Part shown: piece after piece, positions 26,178 through 35,660 of the stretch | Position numbering within the stretch: the stretch's first letter is position 1 | Layout of the letters: each line of letters begins with the position of its first letter | NCBI GenBank assembly: GCA_026874595.1 | Contig: JAPPUL010000085.1 | Coordinates: 62,001 to 126,000, forward strand | DNA from: Sipunculus nudus | Taxonomy: Eukaryota; Annelida; Sipuncula; Golfingiida; Sipunculidae | Direction of reading: 5' to 3' | Length of the DNA: 64,000 nt | The notes under the pieces: generated by a model | Database searches by the model: none | The model's input: only the letters and a program-made list of their open reading frames with translations | Told to the model about the DNA's origin: nothing | Made by a program: the position numbers and the translations under genes

Positions 26178-26831
26178 ATGAATAGTGCAGTAGTTCTTTT
26201 CTCAGGCGGACAGGATTCAACAGTATGTCTTGCCTTTGCAAAAAAGCAGTTTGATAAAGTTTATGCTCTTTCTTTTGATTATAAACAAAAACATGATATC
26301 GAACTTAAGGCTGCATCGGCAATTGCAAAAGAGCTCAATGTTAAACATGAAATATTACCTATTGATACCTTGCATGCTCTCGGGGGCAACTCGCTTACTG
26401 ATATAAATATCAAAGTAGAAAATGAAAACCATAAGGGTAAACAATATCCCAATACATTTGTCCCCGGGCGTAACTTGATATTTTTAGGCTATGCTTGTGC
26501 TTTTGCTTATAAAAAAGATATAAAGAATATTGTTGCCGGTATGAATCAAGTTGATTATAGCGGCTATCCTGATTGCAGACAAGAAACTATTAACGCTATA
26601 CAAAAAGCTATATCCCTTGCTATGGACTTTTCTATTAAGATACATACTCCCCTCATGCACATGAATAAAAAAGAGATTTGGGCTTTGGCTTATGAACTTA
26701 ATATCTTATCGCTTGTCAAAGAACACTCTCATTCTTGCTATAATGGGGTTTTAGGGGGCTGTGGACTTTGTAATGCATGTATTTTACGAAATCAAGGCTT
26801 TAAAGAGTTTTTGTCTACAAAGGAGGCTTAA
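26178..26831 (+). CDS. queC: QueC, 7-cyano-7-deazaguanine synthase
   Basis: QueC converts carboxydeazaguanine to preQ0 with ATP and ammonia on the queuosine pathway. The 217-aa protein has the PP-loop SGGQDST at residues 9-15, LSFDYKQKHDIEL, PGRNLIFLGYA, NQVDYSGYPDCR and the C-terminal zinc-binding cysteines C-x8-C-x2-C-x2-C in CYNGVLGGCGLCNAC. The next gene (ogt) starts 5 nt after the stop. The last 80 codons are duplicated downstream. Confidence 0.96.
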   Translation: MNSAVVLFSGGQDSTVCLAFAKKQFDKVYALSFDYKQKHDIELKAASAIAKELNVKHEILPIDTLHALGGNSLTDINIKVENENHKGKQYPNTFVPGRNLIFLGYACAFAYKKDIKNIVAGMNQVDYSGYPDCRQETINAIQKAISLAMDFSIKIHTPLMHMNKKEIWALAYELNILSLVKEHSHSCYNGVLGGCGLCNACILRNQGFKEFLSTKEA

Positions 26832-26835
26832 CATT

Positions 26836-26991
26836 ATGACTAAACAACAAAAACATAATATTTTCTACTTAACCTTTAAATCCAAAATAGGAAAACTCTT
26901 TATTGCAACTAAGAAACTATTAACGCCATACAAAAAGCTATACTTGCTATGGACTTTTCTATTAAGATACATACTCCCCTCATGCACATGA
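26836..26991 (+). pseudogene. Truncated ogt copy created by the duplication
   Basis: It has the same start and first 26 residues (MTKQQKHNIFYL ...) as intact ogt. It then runs out of frame into duplicated queC sequence and stops after 51 codons. It keeps the strong ribosome site AAAGGAGG, so it may be translated into a useless peptide. Confidence 0.85.
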
Positions 26992-27158
26992 ATAAAAAAG
27001 AGATTTGGGCTTTGGCTTATGAACTTAATATCTTATCGCTTGTCAAAGAACACTCTCATTCTTGCTATAATGGGGTTTTAGGGGGCTGTGGACTTTGTAA
27101 TGCATGTATTTTACGAAATCAAGGCTTTAAAGAGTTTTTGTCTACAAAGGAGGCTTAA
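26911..27158 (+). pseudogene. Duplicated 3' fragment of queC
   Basis: The last 80-odd codons of queC are repeated (from KKLLTP-equivalent DNA through MDFSIKIHTP to STKEA and the stop at 27158). The fragment lacks the PP-loop and cannot act alone. Confidence 0.9.
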
Positions 27159-27162
27159 CATT

Positions 27163-27687
27163 ATGACTAAACAACAAAAACATAATATTTTCTACTTAAC
27201 CTTTAAATCCAAAATAGGAAAACTCTTTATTGCAACCAAAGATAAGCTTTCTGTTAACTTTATTACTACCATAGACAATAATGCTTATATCGATATATCA
27301 AATACTTATAACCTTTTTAGAGATGAGAATTTACCTGTACTAAAACATGCTAGACTTGAGATTATTAATTACCTTAAAGGAGAAGGTTACATTCCTAAAG
27401 TAAATATAAAACTAATCTCCTCTTTGACTCCATTTGAAATACAAGTTCTTACTGAAACTAAACAAATCCCATACGGCAAAACAATAACTTATAAAGAACT
27501 TGCTAAAAGCATAAACTCTGAACATAGTTCTCGAGCGGTTGGGAATGCGCTTTCTAAAAATCCTATACCTATAATTATACCTTGTCATAGAATTGTACGT
27601 TCAACTGGAGAGTATGGTGGCTTTGCTCTTGGGCGTAATATTAAACACTTTTTAATTAATCTTGAAAAAGAAGCTACTCTAGAGTAG
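27163..27687 (+). CDS. ogt: Methylated-DNA--protein-cysteine S-methyltransferase
   Basis: This suicide protein removes methyl groups from O6-methylguanine in DNA. The 174-aa protein has TPFEIQVLTETKQIPYGKTITYKELA, the arginine-finger/helix-turn-helix region SRAVGNALSKNPIPI and the active-site IPCHRIVRSTGEYGGFALG. The ATG at 27163 follows AAAGGAGG by 8 nt; the longer frame from 27088 only reads duplicated queC sequence. Its 3' end overlaps the convergent minus-strand gene by 14 bp. Confidence 0.94.
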   Translation: MTKQQKHNIFYLTFKSKIGKLFIATKDKLSVNFITTIDNNAYIDISNTYNLFRDENLPVLKHARLEIINYLKGEGYIPKVNIKLISSLTPFEIQVLTETKQIPYGKTITYKELAKSINSEHSSRAVGNALSKNPIPIIIPCHRIVRSTGEYGGFALGRNIKHFLINLEKEATLE

Positions 27688-28252
27688 GGAGATATACTTT
27701 AAACGATAATTCCTTAACCTTTCGACCATCTATATAAATATAAAGTGTATACTCCCCTAAAGCTAAACTCTCTCCCTTAAATACACCTCGTATATATCCC
27801 CCCTTCTGCCCAGACGATACACTCCCCCTTATACTATATTCTTGCCCTCTTAGTCTGTGTGTTGCACTTTTTGTGTTTATTGCATACGATATTTGTTTGC
27901 CCTGCGATAGCTTTGTCCAACTCCCTGAATTCCATATCTGCATAGAATTTAATACTTTTGGAGTCTTTAGTAAAAACATATAATCGCATTGTATCTCCGG
28001 ATTAAGCTCTACAGTAACTGCTGATACTAACTTATTCCCTTTGGGCAGCTTTCTTGTCTTCTCGTATATTATATACGCATACTCATCATATTTACCAAAT
28101 TCTATTGACTTTACTACTCCTCCTCCCTCTACACCCCCCACTACCCTTCTTTCTCCCCCCTCCTTTTGCACCCTTTCTCCTTCTCTAGCATAAACTTCTT
28201 GTAAAGCCACTAAACAAAATAATATTATAACTAAAACCCAAATTAGCCTCAT
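27674..28252 (-). CDS. Secreted protein of unknown function, 192 aa
   Basis: An N-terminal signal peptide (LIWVLVIILFCLVALQEVYA) precedes a Glu/Gly-rich segment and a beta-rich region (KSIEFGKYDEYAYIIYEKT ... LGEYTLYIYIDGRKVKELSFKV). I recognise no family; the end resembles a fibronectin/Ig-like strand order. It starts 7 bp after the potassium-channel stop and is probably in its transcript. It overlaps ogt by 14 bp tail to tail. Confidence 0.6.
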   Translation of the reverse strand: MRLIWVLVIILFCLVALQEVYAREGERVQKEGGERRVVGGVEGGGVVKSIEFGKYDEYAYIIYEKTRKLPKGNKLVSAVTVELNPEIQCDYMFLLKTPKVLNSMQIWNSGSWTKLSQGKQISYAINTKSATHRLRGQEYSIRGSVSSGQKGGYIRGVFKGESLALGEYTLYIYIDGRKVKELSFKVYLPTLE

Positions 28253-28259
28253 AATAAAT

Positions 28260-29267
28260 TTATACCCTCTGTAAGTGCTTCTCCTCTTTAAGACGGTTTA
28301 TATCTTTTAGCTTTCCCAGTACCAAATAGCTTGCCTCTAAACTTAATTCATCTGTCTCCATAGGCTTAAAACGCACTCCCTTACCACCCCCTAATACCGC
28401 AACCACGAGCAACCCATATCTTTCAAGCTCTATAAGCCTTTTCCCCAAAAGCTCTGATGTCGGTTTTAATCCAATCTCTTGTAATGAAAACCCCTCAAGC
28501 TTATTTAATAGTGCATAGCTACTTGCGTCTACCCCTTCCCTCTGTAAAAGCAAATCTACCATCCGTCCCCCACTTACTATATGCGGTGATAATACTCGAT
28601 CTGCTCCCGCTTTTAATAACTTCGCATCGCTGCCCACCTCTTCATATCTTGCTAATATATATATTTTTGGATTTAAATAACGGCCTGATAATGCTACAAA
28701 TACGCTATCTGCATCATTCCCTACAACTATTACCAACGCTTGTGCTCGCTCTATCCCTGCTTCAAGCAGCCCCTTGTCTTGAGTTGCATCTATATCTATA
28801 TAATTCCAGTTCCGACTCTGTAATAGCTCAACTCGTTCCTCCTTCGTTTCTAATACCACAAAAGATAAATTATTCCTGGCAAGTTCCTCGCATATATAGC
28901 CTCCTATCCGACCATAGCCGCATACTATATAATGATTTGATAACTTATCTATTCCTCGTATCATCTTTACCCTTGCTAAATATTTATTTAATTTCCCCTC
29001 CAATATAAGTTCGGCTACTGTTGAGGCTATATAATACGTTACTATGACTCCAGACACTATTAAGAATATCGTGAATAGCCTCTCAGATTCTGATAACGTA
29101 TGTACCTCTGAATATCCTATCGTCGCTAATGTTATAAGCGTGAAGTATAATGAGTCAAGTACTGTCCACTTCCCTTCTTCTATCGATAAAAAACCTACCG
29201 TCCCTACCAAAAATAAGCCTAGCATTAAGATTAACAAAGAAATCCCTTTCTTTACCAACGGTATCAA
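28260..29267 (-). CDS. Two-TM potassium channel with RCK (TrkA-N/TrkA-C) domains
   Basis: The 335-aa protein has TM1 (LLILMLGLFLVGTVGFL), a pore helix and filter (YFTLITLATIGYSE), TM2 (FTIFLIVSGVIVTYYIASTV), then an RCK/TrkA-N Rossmann domain (HYIVCGYGRIGGYICEEL) and a TrkA-C domain (about residues 240-325). The filter reads TIGYS-E where most channels have TVGYG-D, so selectivity may be altered. The TTG start is supported by GGAG 11 nt upstream. Confidence 0.85.
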   Translation of the reverse strand: MIPLVKKGISLLILMLGLFLVGTVGFLSIEEGKWTVLDSLYFTLITLATIGYSEVHTLSESERLFTIFLIVSGVIVTYYIASTVAELILEGKLNKYLARVKMIRGIDKLSNHYIVCGYGRIGGYICEELARNNLSFVVLETKEERVELLQSRNWNYIDIDATQDKGLLEAGIERAQALVIVVGNDADSVFVALSGRYLNPKIYILARYEEVGSDAKLLKAGADRVLSPHIVSGGRMVDLLLQREGVDASSYALLNKLEGFSLQEIGLKPTSELLGKRLIELERYGLLVVAVLGGGKGVRFKPMETDELSLEASYLVLGKLKDINRLKEEKHLQRV

Positions 29268-29354
29268 GCTTATTTTATCTCCTAATTTATATAGTTTTTA
29301 CCTGTTGCTTCCTTAATACATTATTTTTTTATCTAATACTATTATCTCTTTTAC

Positions 29355-31557
29355 CTAGGCAAGCTCTGTCTTTGGATCTATATCTTGCCCTTCCCTTTTC
29401 AAATCTTTACGCGTTAGTGCATTTTCTTCTTCTGCTACACTATCTCCTCCCCCCATAACTCCTCCTCCCTCCCCCGCTCCCTCTTCTGCACCTTCTAGCA
29501 TATTATTACCACCATCAGAACCCTCACCTACCACAGACACTATCTCTTCTATTGCCTCTTCTCTTTGTTCACTGCCTACAGGCCCTAGCAACTCCTCTAT
29601 CCCTGCACGATCTATTGTCTCTTCCTTTAGTAACGCCTCCGCCAAAAGTTCAAGCTTTTCTCCATTCGTATAAAGCATTTCGTGTGCTTTCTTAAAACAC
29701 TCATCCACTATCCGTTTTACTTCCTTATCTATTAACTCTGCTGTCTTTTCACTGTAATCCTTATGACGGGCTATCTCCTTACCTATAAATATCGGCTCTT
29801 CCTTTTGCCCATACGTTATCGGCCCAAGTGCTTCACTCATCCCCCATTCGCATACCATTGTTCGCACTAGCTTAGTCCCTCGCTCTATGTCGTTTGATGA
29901 GCCGTTTGTTATCCCTTTTGCTCCAAACTTATATTCCTCCCCTATCCGTCCCCCAAATAATACTATAACGTCAGACAATATTGACTCCTTTGTTCGAGTG
30001 TAACGCTCCTCCGGTAAGGTCTGTGTTACTCCAAGCGCTTGCCCTCGCGGTATTATCGATACTTTATATAAATGATTTTCGTTAGGTAGCATATACGATA
30101 ATATTGCATGGCCTGCTTCGTGATATGCCGTGTTTATTCGCTCCTTTTCACTTATCACCAGGCTCTTACGCTCAGGACCCATAAGAACTTTATCTTTTGC
30201 ATATTCAAAATCTTCCATCTGCACCTTCTTACGATCATTACGAGCTGCTATTAACGCTGATTCATTTACCAAATTAGCTATGTCTGCTCCTGATAACCCT
30301 GGAATTGAACGCGCAAGGCTTTTTGTATCTACTCCTTCTGAGCAGGGCACGTTCTTCATGTGAATCTTTAGTATCTCTTCTCGCCCTTTCACATCCGGAG
30401 GACTTACCATTACTCTTCTGTCAAATCTACCGGGCCTTAGCAAGGCTGGGTCTAATACATCTGCTCGGTTTGTTGCCGCCATCACTATCACTGTCATATC
30501 TGTATTAAATCCGTCCATCTCTACTAGCATCTGGTTTAAAGTCTGCTCTCGCTCATCATGACCACCCCCATATCCTGACCCCCTCATCCGTCCAACCGCA
30601 TCAAGCTCATCTATAAATATTATACACGGCGCATTCTTCTTACCCTGTTCAAATAAATCTCTTACTCGACTTGCTCCAACTCCTACAAACATCTCTACAA
30701 ACTCAGAACCACTCATACTAAAAAATGGCCGGTTCGCTTCCCCTGCAACCGCCCTGGCAAGTAAAGTCTTCCCCGTCCCAGGGGGACCTATAAGCAACAC
30801 CCCTTTCGGTATCTTGGCTCCTAATTTCTTAAACTTTCCAGGATTCTTTAGAAAATCTACTGCTTCTTTTAACTCTTCTTTTGCCTCCTCAACTCCTGCT
30901 ACATCGGCAAAGGTTACCTTCTTTTGATCTGTATGGGCAAGACGTGCCTTGCTCTTTCCAAATGATAAGGCCCGATTCCCACCTCCTTGTATCTGGCGGA
31001 ACATGAAAAACCACAATATCCCAAATATCAAAAGCCAAGGTATTATTGGCAGTATTATACTTTTAAATATACTTGTTTCTGGTGGCGATGAATTAAACTT
31101 TACACCTTTTTCTAATAACTTATTTACCATCAAGGTGTCTATTGAAGCCGGACTGTAGGTTGTTATATAATATTCCACTTGCCCTATTAGCTCTTCTTTC
31201 CCTTCTTCATTAGCAGTTGTTCGCCCTACATGTTTATACTTTTTATACTTATTCAAATATATATCGCTTTTATTCGCATCCTCAAGCCCTGCTATGTCTA
31301 AGCTAAATCTACCCTGAATATCCTTTGACACTATATTTATTATATTCCACTTTATATATTCATCATCAAGCATACTAAGAAATTCTGAATATGCTATCTC
31401 ATTCTTACTCTCTGGCTCCTCATTCATCATAAACAACAACAACCCTGCTAATAATATTATCAAAAAAAAACGCTAGGTTCTTTGATTTGCCTTGCGGCGT
31501 CCCACCCAGATTTTTGTTGTTTTGTCCCCCGTCTTTGCCTTTATTACTTTCATCCAT
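29355..31557 (-). CDS. ftsH: FtsH ATP-dependent zinc metalloprotease, frameshifted at a T9 tract
   Basis: FtsH is the membrane AAA+ protease for misfolded membrane proteins and regulators. The frame 29355-31463 has the periplasmic part, TM2 (near residue 135), Walker A GPPGTGKT, Walker [12 protein letters not shown], the second region of homology, zinc motif HEAGH and the third ligand in [10 protein letters not shown]. The true N-terminus is in another frame. From the ATG at 31557, 29 codons ([11 protein letters not shown] ... KSKNLA) run into nine T residues (minus strand, 31462-31470); one T fewer would join them to [17 protein letters not shown], the first TM. Either slippage restores the frame, or it is phase-variable or a sequence error. 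Confidence 0.93.
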
Positions 31558-31660
31558 ACCTTATTTTGTCCCCGATACTTTTCCTTTTTAATTATTTGGC
31601 TTTTATTGTTCTATTATTATCTATCTTTATGTTAGAACATCTTCTTAAATAGCAAATCCA

Positions 31661-31689
31661 AATATAACATAATATTTTTAGTTTGTCAA
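31661..31689 (-). promoter_or_regulatory. Sigma-70-type promoter of ftsH
   Basis: Minus strand TTGACA (31684-31689), 17 nt, TATATT (31661-31666), about 95 nt upstream of the ATG at 31557. It lies just past the tilS stop, so ftsH can be transcribed separately from the upstream genes. Confidence 0.6.
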
Positions 31690-31722
31690 TCTATACCTGC
31701 CTACATTCTAGCCGCTTAATCC

Positions 31723-33180
31723 TTATCTACAAAGCCTTTTTAATACTTTATCTCCTCCCTTTTTTACTACCACTCGCAAACACTCCCTTGTTAACTCATC
31801 TAGCATATGCAAAGTCTTTACCATTACAAAACCATTATACCCTAAAATACCTATCCCTTCATCCCCTTTCCGCAATATCAAAAAACCTCTCCTGCGACTT
31901 TGGCATACCTTCTTATTTATTAGTACCTCCTTTATACTTTGTAATCCTATATCCTCTCTAAAACATAGCTTCTCACCCCTATAGGCATTCGTAATGCTTA
32001 GCTCCTCAAGCAATATGCCTCCTATATAAATATCCCCTATACTACCTCTCTTTAAACCCATTATTAAGTCTTGCACTTCTTTAACTCCTCCAAATTCTAC
32101 CCGCTCAACATATATACTATACCCATACCCTGTCTTATATTCCTTTCCTATCTTAATATCTTTTAACTTTATATTTTCTTTTAACAAATAACTAAACCTT
32201 ATTTGCTCATATTCTACGAATATTCCCGTATCATAATCCTTGTACAACAACTTGCTCCCCTCTCCTCTAAAACTATATAGAATTTCTAGCATCTTTTCTA
32301 TATGTTTTGTCCCAAATACCCTATCTTTTAATTTATTATAACATCTTGGTATTATTAGCTTTACAAGCTCTTTAGCAAGACCCTTTAAGCCCTTTAAGTT
32401 TAGGCTTATTCCTACTTCATCCTCTTCAACCTTAAGCCGCTTTATCCATAACTCAGCTTCTTCACTCATATATTTATATGTTTTGCTTAAATCCTCTATT
32501 GTACTTAATATCCCTTCCCTATACATAGGAAATGCCCCCTCCAAACCTTTGCATACCTTAAGTCGTATCGCATTCCTTTTATAGGATAATCCTTCGTTTG
32601 AACTATCTTTTAGATATTTATATCCTTCCGTCTTTAAGAAAGTTCGTATCTTTTTACGCTCAATACCTAGTAAGGGTCTTATTAATTTTAGTCCCTTTAT
32701 ATTTGATGTCATATTAAATGTTACCAGACCCTTAAGACCGCTTCCTCGAGATATCCGTAATAGAAAATTCTCTATTACATCATCTTTATTATGACCAAGT
32801 GCTACCTTATTATAGCCATGTTTATAAACTATTTCCTTAAAATAATTAAGCCTTATCTCACGTGCTTTCTTTTGTATGTTGCTTTCTCCCAAAGGCCTTT
32901 GTCGTTTTACGTAAATTGAAAGCCCATAACCCTTTGCAAGCCCTCTTACAAAAGATTCCTCTTCATCCGTCTCCTCTTTACTCCTATATAAATAATTTAC
33001 GTATGCTACTCCAAGCTCAAGTCCATACTTATCCCTTATACGCATAAGTAAATGCAATAAACACCCTGAATCTCCCCCTCCAGATACTCCAACTAATACC
33101 TTATCTCCTTCTTCTAACAGTTTATTCCTTTCTAGAGAATCTAAAAAGATTTTGCCTACTTCCATATCATATGTCATCAC
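31723..33180 (-). CDS. tilS: TilS, tRNA(Ile)-lysidine synthetase
   Basis: TilS attaches lysine to C34 of tRNA-Ile(CAU) so that it reads AUA. The 485-aa protein has the PP-loop VLVGVSGGGDSGCLLHLL, VNYLYRSKEETDEEESFV, KVALGHNKDDVIENFLLRISRGSGLKGL and LIRPLLGIERKKIRTFL, all typical. A long C-terminal part includes the substrate-binding domains. AUA is very common here, consistent with an essential role. It starts at GTG, with ATGs one and five codons later as alternatives. Order tilS-ftsH follows pth, as I recall from Borrelia. Confidence 0.94.
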   Translation of the reverse strand: MMTYDMEVGKIFLDSLERNKLLEEGDKVLVGVSGGGDSGCLLHLLMRIRDKYGLELGVAYVNYLYRSKEETDEEESFVRGLAKGYGLSIYVKRQRPLGESNIQKKAREIRLNYFKEIVYKHGYNKVALGHNKDDVIENFLLRISRGSGLKGLVTFNMTSNIKGLKLIRPLLGIERKKIRTFLKTEGYKYLKDSSNEGLSYKRNAIRLKVCKGLEGAFPMYREGILSTIEDLSKTYKYMSEEAELWIKRLKVEEDEVGISLNLKGLKGLAKELVKLIIPRCYNKLKDRVFGTKHIEKMLEILYSFRGEGSKLLYKDYDTGIFVEYEQIRFSYLLKENIKLKDIKIGKEYKTGYGYSIYVERVEFGGVKEVQDLIMGLKRGSIGDIYIGGILLEELSITNAYRGEKLCFREDIGLQSIKEVLINKKVCQSRRRGFLILRKGDEGIGILGYNGFVMVKTLHMLDELTRECLRVVVKKGGDKVLKRLCR

Positions 33181-33233
33181 ATATCAGATTTATTTTGTTC
33201 TATAATTTATTTTGGTCTGTTTTGCCTTCGCTT

Positions 33234-33788
33234 TCAATTGTAGAGATTCATGCTACGCTCAAGCCCTTCCTCTAAAAGAACTTTTAATGCATTTGTAACT
33301 CGGGTTAATACTTCCGAAAGCTCCTTCTCTTCGCTCTTTTTAAAATTTGATAGCACATACTCACTCCCATAACGCCTCTGGCTACCATCCCCTATCCCTA
33401 TCCGTACCCTCACAAACTTATTTGTTCCTAGTTTTTCTATTATCGATTGAAGCCCATTATGACCTCCTGATGTACCCTGCCCACGAAGCCTTATCTTACC
33501 AAACGGCAGTGCATAATCATCGTATACCACTATTATGTCTTTTGGCTTTAACTTATAATATCTCTTAAGACTTAATACCGCCATTCCGCTATTGTTCATA
33601 TACGTTGTCGGCTTTGAGAGTATCACTTCTTCCCCATATAAATCTCCTTTCCCATAATAGTTTAAATTACCTTTACGAAGATTTATTCCCATTAGCTTGC
33701 TTAATACATCTATCTGCATGTATCCTACATTGTGTCTACTCTTTGAATACCTTAATCCAGGATTTCCAAGACCCACTATTAATTTCAT
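33234..33788 (-). CDS. pth: Peptidyl-tRNA hydrolase
   Basis: Pth frees tRNA from stalled peptidyl-tRNA. The 184-aa protein shows LIVGLGNPGLRYSKSRHNVGYM with the catalytic His, KPTTYMNNSGMAV, VVYDDYALPFGKIRLRGQGTSGGHNGL and RVRIGIGDGS. Length and motifs are standard. It lies between rplY and tilS. Confidence 0.97.
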   Translation of the reverse strand: MKLIVGLGNPGLRYSKSRHNVGYMQIDVLSKLMGINLRKGNLNYYGKGDLYGEEVILSKPTTYMNNSGMAVLSLKRYYKLKPKDIIVVYDDYALPFGKIRLRGQGTSGGHNGLQSIIEKLGTNKFVRVRIGIGDGSQRRYGSEYVLSNFKKSEEKELSEVLTRVTNALKVLLEEGLERSMNLYN

Positions 33789-33840
33789 GCTAACTTGTTC
33801 TGCTATATGATTTTTTTACCTACTGTACCTACTTATCTTA

Positions 33841-34476
33841 TCACTCTTGCTTCTCTTGTCCCTCTTGCTCTCCTTCTTTCTTCCCTCCATCCTCTTCAGA
33901 AACCTTTAAGTCCTCGTTCATCTTTGTTACTCGTGAGTGGGAACATGCACAAACTGCTTGCCTTGGCTTAGCTAAAACTTCAACCCTTTCACTAAGATTT
34001 AAATCCTCTACATATATACTGTCGCCTACATTAAGCTCGCTTGTATCAACTTCTATTTTATGCGGAATATCCCCCGGAAGGGCGCGGATCGATATTTGAG
34101 GAAGTTTATGTTCAAGTACTCCGCCGAGCTTCGTTCCTATCGATTCTCCAGTAAGCGTTATTGGCACTCTTGTCTTTACCATTACTTCTTTTTCTACTCT
34201 ATAAAAATCAACGTGGATTGGCTCCTTCTTTAAAGGCTCATATTGTACGTCTTTTACTATTACTTCTATCTTGTTTTTACTCCCTTCAAGCAGTTTTAGA
34301 ACCATATGATTACTAGTCTTGTCAAAGACCTTTTTGAATTCTTGACGGTTTATAAACAAAAGCTTACCTTCTTCTTTCCCACTATAACAGATTGCCGGTA
34401 TCAACCCGTCTTTAAGTTGCTGATTTAAATAGCCTTGTGTTTTCTTCTCTCTCTTTTTTACTTTTATCTCTTCCAT
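33841..34476 (-). CDS. rplY: Large-subunit ribosomal protein bL25, CTC form
   Basis: bL25 binds 5S rRNA. The 211-aa CTC-type protein has the N-terminal bL25 domain (REKKTQGYLNQQLKDGLIPAICYSG; EVIVKDVQYEPLKKEPIHVDFYRV), the C-terminal TL5 domain (VPITLTGESIGTKLGGVLEHKL; IEVDTSELNVGDSIYVEDL), and an acidic Lys/Glu/Gln-rich tail. It precedes pth as in Borrelia ctc-pth. Confidence 0.95.
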   Translation of the reverse strand: MEEIKVKKREKKTQGYLNQQLKDGLIPAICYSGKEEGKLLFINRQEFKKVFDKTSNHMVLKLLEGSKNKIEVIVKDVQYEPLKKEPIHVDFYRVEKEVMVKTRVPITLTGESIGTKLGGVLEHKLPQISIRALPGDIPHKIEVDTSELNVGDSIYVEDLNLSERVEVLAKPRQAVCACSHSRVTKMNEDLKVSEEDGGKKEGEQEGQEKQE

Positions 34477-34645
34477 ATTAAAAAACCTTTTGTCATATTC
34501 TTGCTTTTCTTCTTGCTTTTCTTAAAGCTAGACCATAATATTAATAAACTTTTTTCCTTTATTATTTTTTATTCAAAAAAAATCTTTCCTGAACCAAAAT
34601 AATCAACATTCTATACTATATTAAATATGGGCACTCCTAAACTGG

Positions 34646-35623
34646 CTAATAGCCTGATACACTATGGCATAGATATACTCTCTTGTATTTTAATTTAAGC
34701 CCTTTATATACTCGCTTCGCATCTACTTCATCAAAAAATATACTATATATGCTTGACCCACTGCCGCTCATTAGCACAACTCTTGCCCCTGCTTTTGCAA
34801 AATCTCTATAAAGATTCATAATCTCTTCTTTAACATTTACATTTATATCAAAAAAGGCATTATACATGTTCTTCTGCAAAAGTTTTATATCCCTTCTTTT
34901 TAACCCCTCCACTATCTTTTCTATCCTTGCATCATCTTCTTCTCCATGCAAAATATTACTCTCATACCCGCGCCCAAGCTCTCTATATCCCGCAATACTT
35001 GTGCTTTCAACTTCAGGATACACTAATACTATATGATATTTATAACTTTCATAGTATTCAAGCTCCTCGCCCAATCCACGGCCTTTTGCAAGTCCTCCGT
35101 ATAACAAAAATGGTACATCCGCTCCCACCCCAACTCCTAGCTCTATTAGCTCTTCTTTACTATACCCTAATCTAAACTCTTTATTCAATACCCTAAGTAG
35201 TTGGGCTGCGTTTGAACTGCCGCCCCCAAGACCCCCTCCCTGCGGTATTCGCTTTATTAACTTTATGTCTAATAAAACCTTCCTCCCTCCTCCTAAACAT
35301 TTAATACAGCGATTCAAATTACTCTTTAACTTACTAAGTACTTTATATACTATATTCTCTTTCCCATTTAAACCATATGCCCCCTCCCCAAAACAGCTTA
35401 GCCTAAGATAATAACCACCCATATCTTCAACATCTAAGCCCCTTAGTATATCATCTTTTGACTCGTATATCTTTATCTCTAGATAATCACATAAACTTAT
35501 TGTCGAAAACAAAGTCTTTATATTATGATAACCGTCTTTTTTACGCTTGTTTAGTACATTAAGATACAAATTTATCTTTCCATAAGATTTTAACTTATAT
35601 TCCCTTATGCATTCTAATTCCAT
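34646..35623 (-). CDS. ispE: IspE, 4-diphosphocytidyl-2-C-methyl-D-erythritol kinase
   Basis: IspE is a GHMP kinase in the MEP route to isoprenoids. The 325-aa protein has the N-terminal SYGKINLYLNVLNKRKKDGYHNIKTLF, the ATP loop IPQGGGLGGGSSNAAQLL, GADVPFLLYGGLAKGRG and the C-terminal MSGSGSSIYSIF. It is the only isoprenoid gene seen here and suggests a MEP-type pathway. Confidence 0.95.
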   Translation of the reverse strand: MELECIREYKLKSYGKINLYLNVLNKRKKDGYHNIKTLFSTISLCDYLEIKIYESKDDILRGLDVEDMGGYYLRLSCFGEGAYGLNGKENIVYKVLSKLKSNLNRCIKCLGGGRKVLLDIKLIKRIPQGGGLGGGSSNAAQLLRVLNKEFRLGYSKEELIELGVGVGADVPFLLYGGLAKGRGLGEELEYYESYKYHIVLVYPEVESTSIAGYRELGRGYESNILHGEEDDARIEKIVEGLKRRDIKLLQKNMYNAFFDINVNVKEEIMNLYRDFAKAGARVVLMSGSGSSIYSIFFDEVDAKRVYKGLKLKYKRVYLCHSVSGY

Positions 35624-35660
35624 GCCATTTTCTTTAACTTACTCCTCTTACATTTTTATT

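Larger units (their letters stand above)
26581..27236 (+). repeat. 0.33-kb tandem duplication across the queC-ogt junction
   Basis: Copy A (26581-26909) and copy B (26911-27236) are nearly identical: a T/C change and a short 3-nt indel near the left end are the only differences seen. Each contains the queC 3' end and the ogt 5' end. The breakpoints share ATTGCA...AAGAAACT microhomology. The spacing is 330 bp, falling to 327 after the indel. Confidence 0.95.

Noticed and set aside
26949-27158. Second queC gene
   Set aside because: It is only the duplicated C-terminal fragment and lacks the PP-loop.
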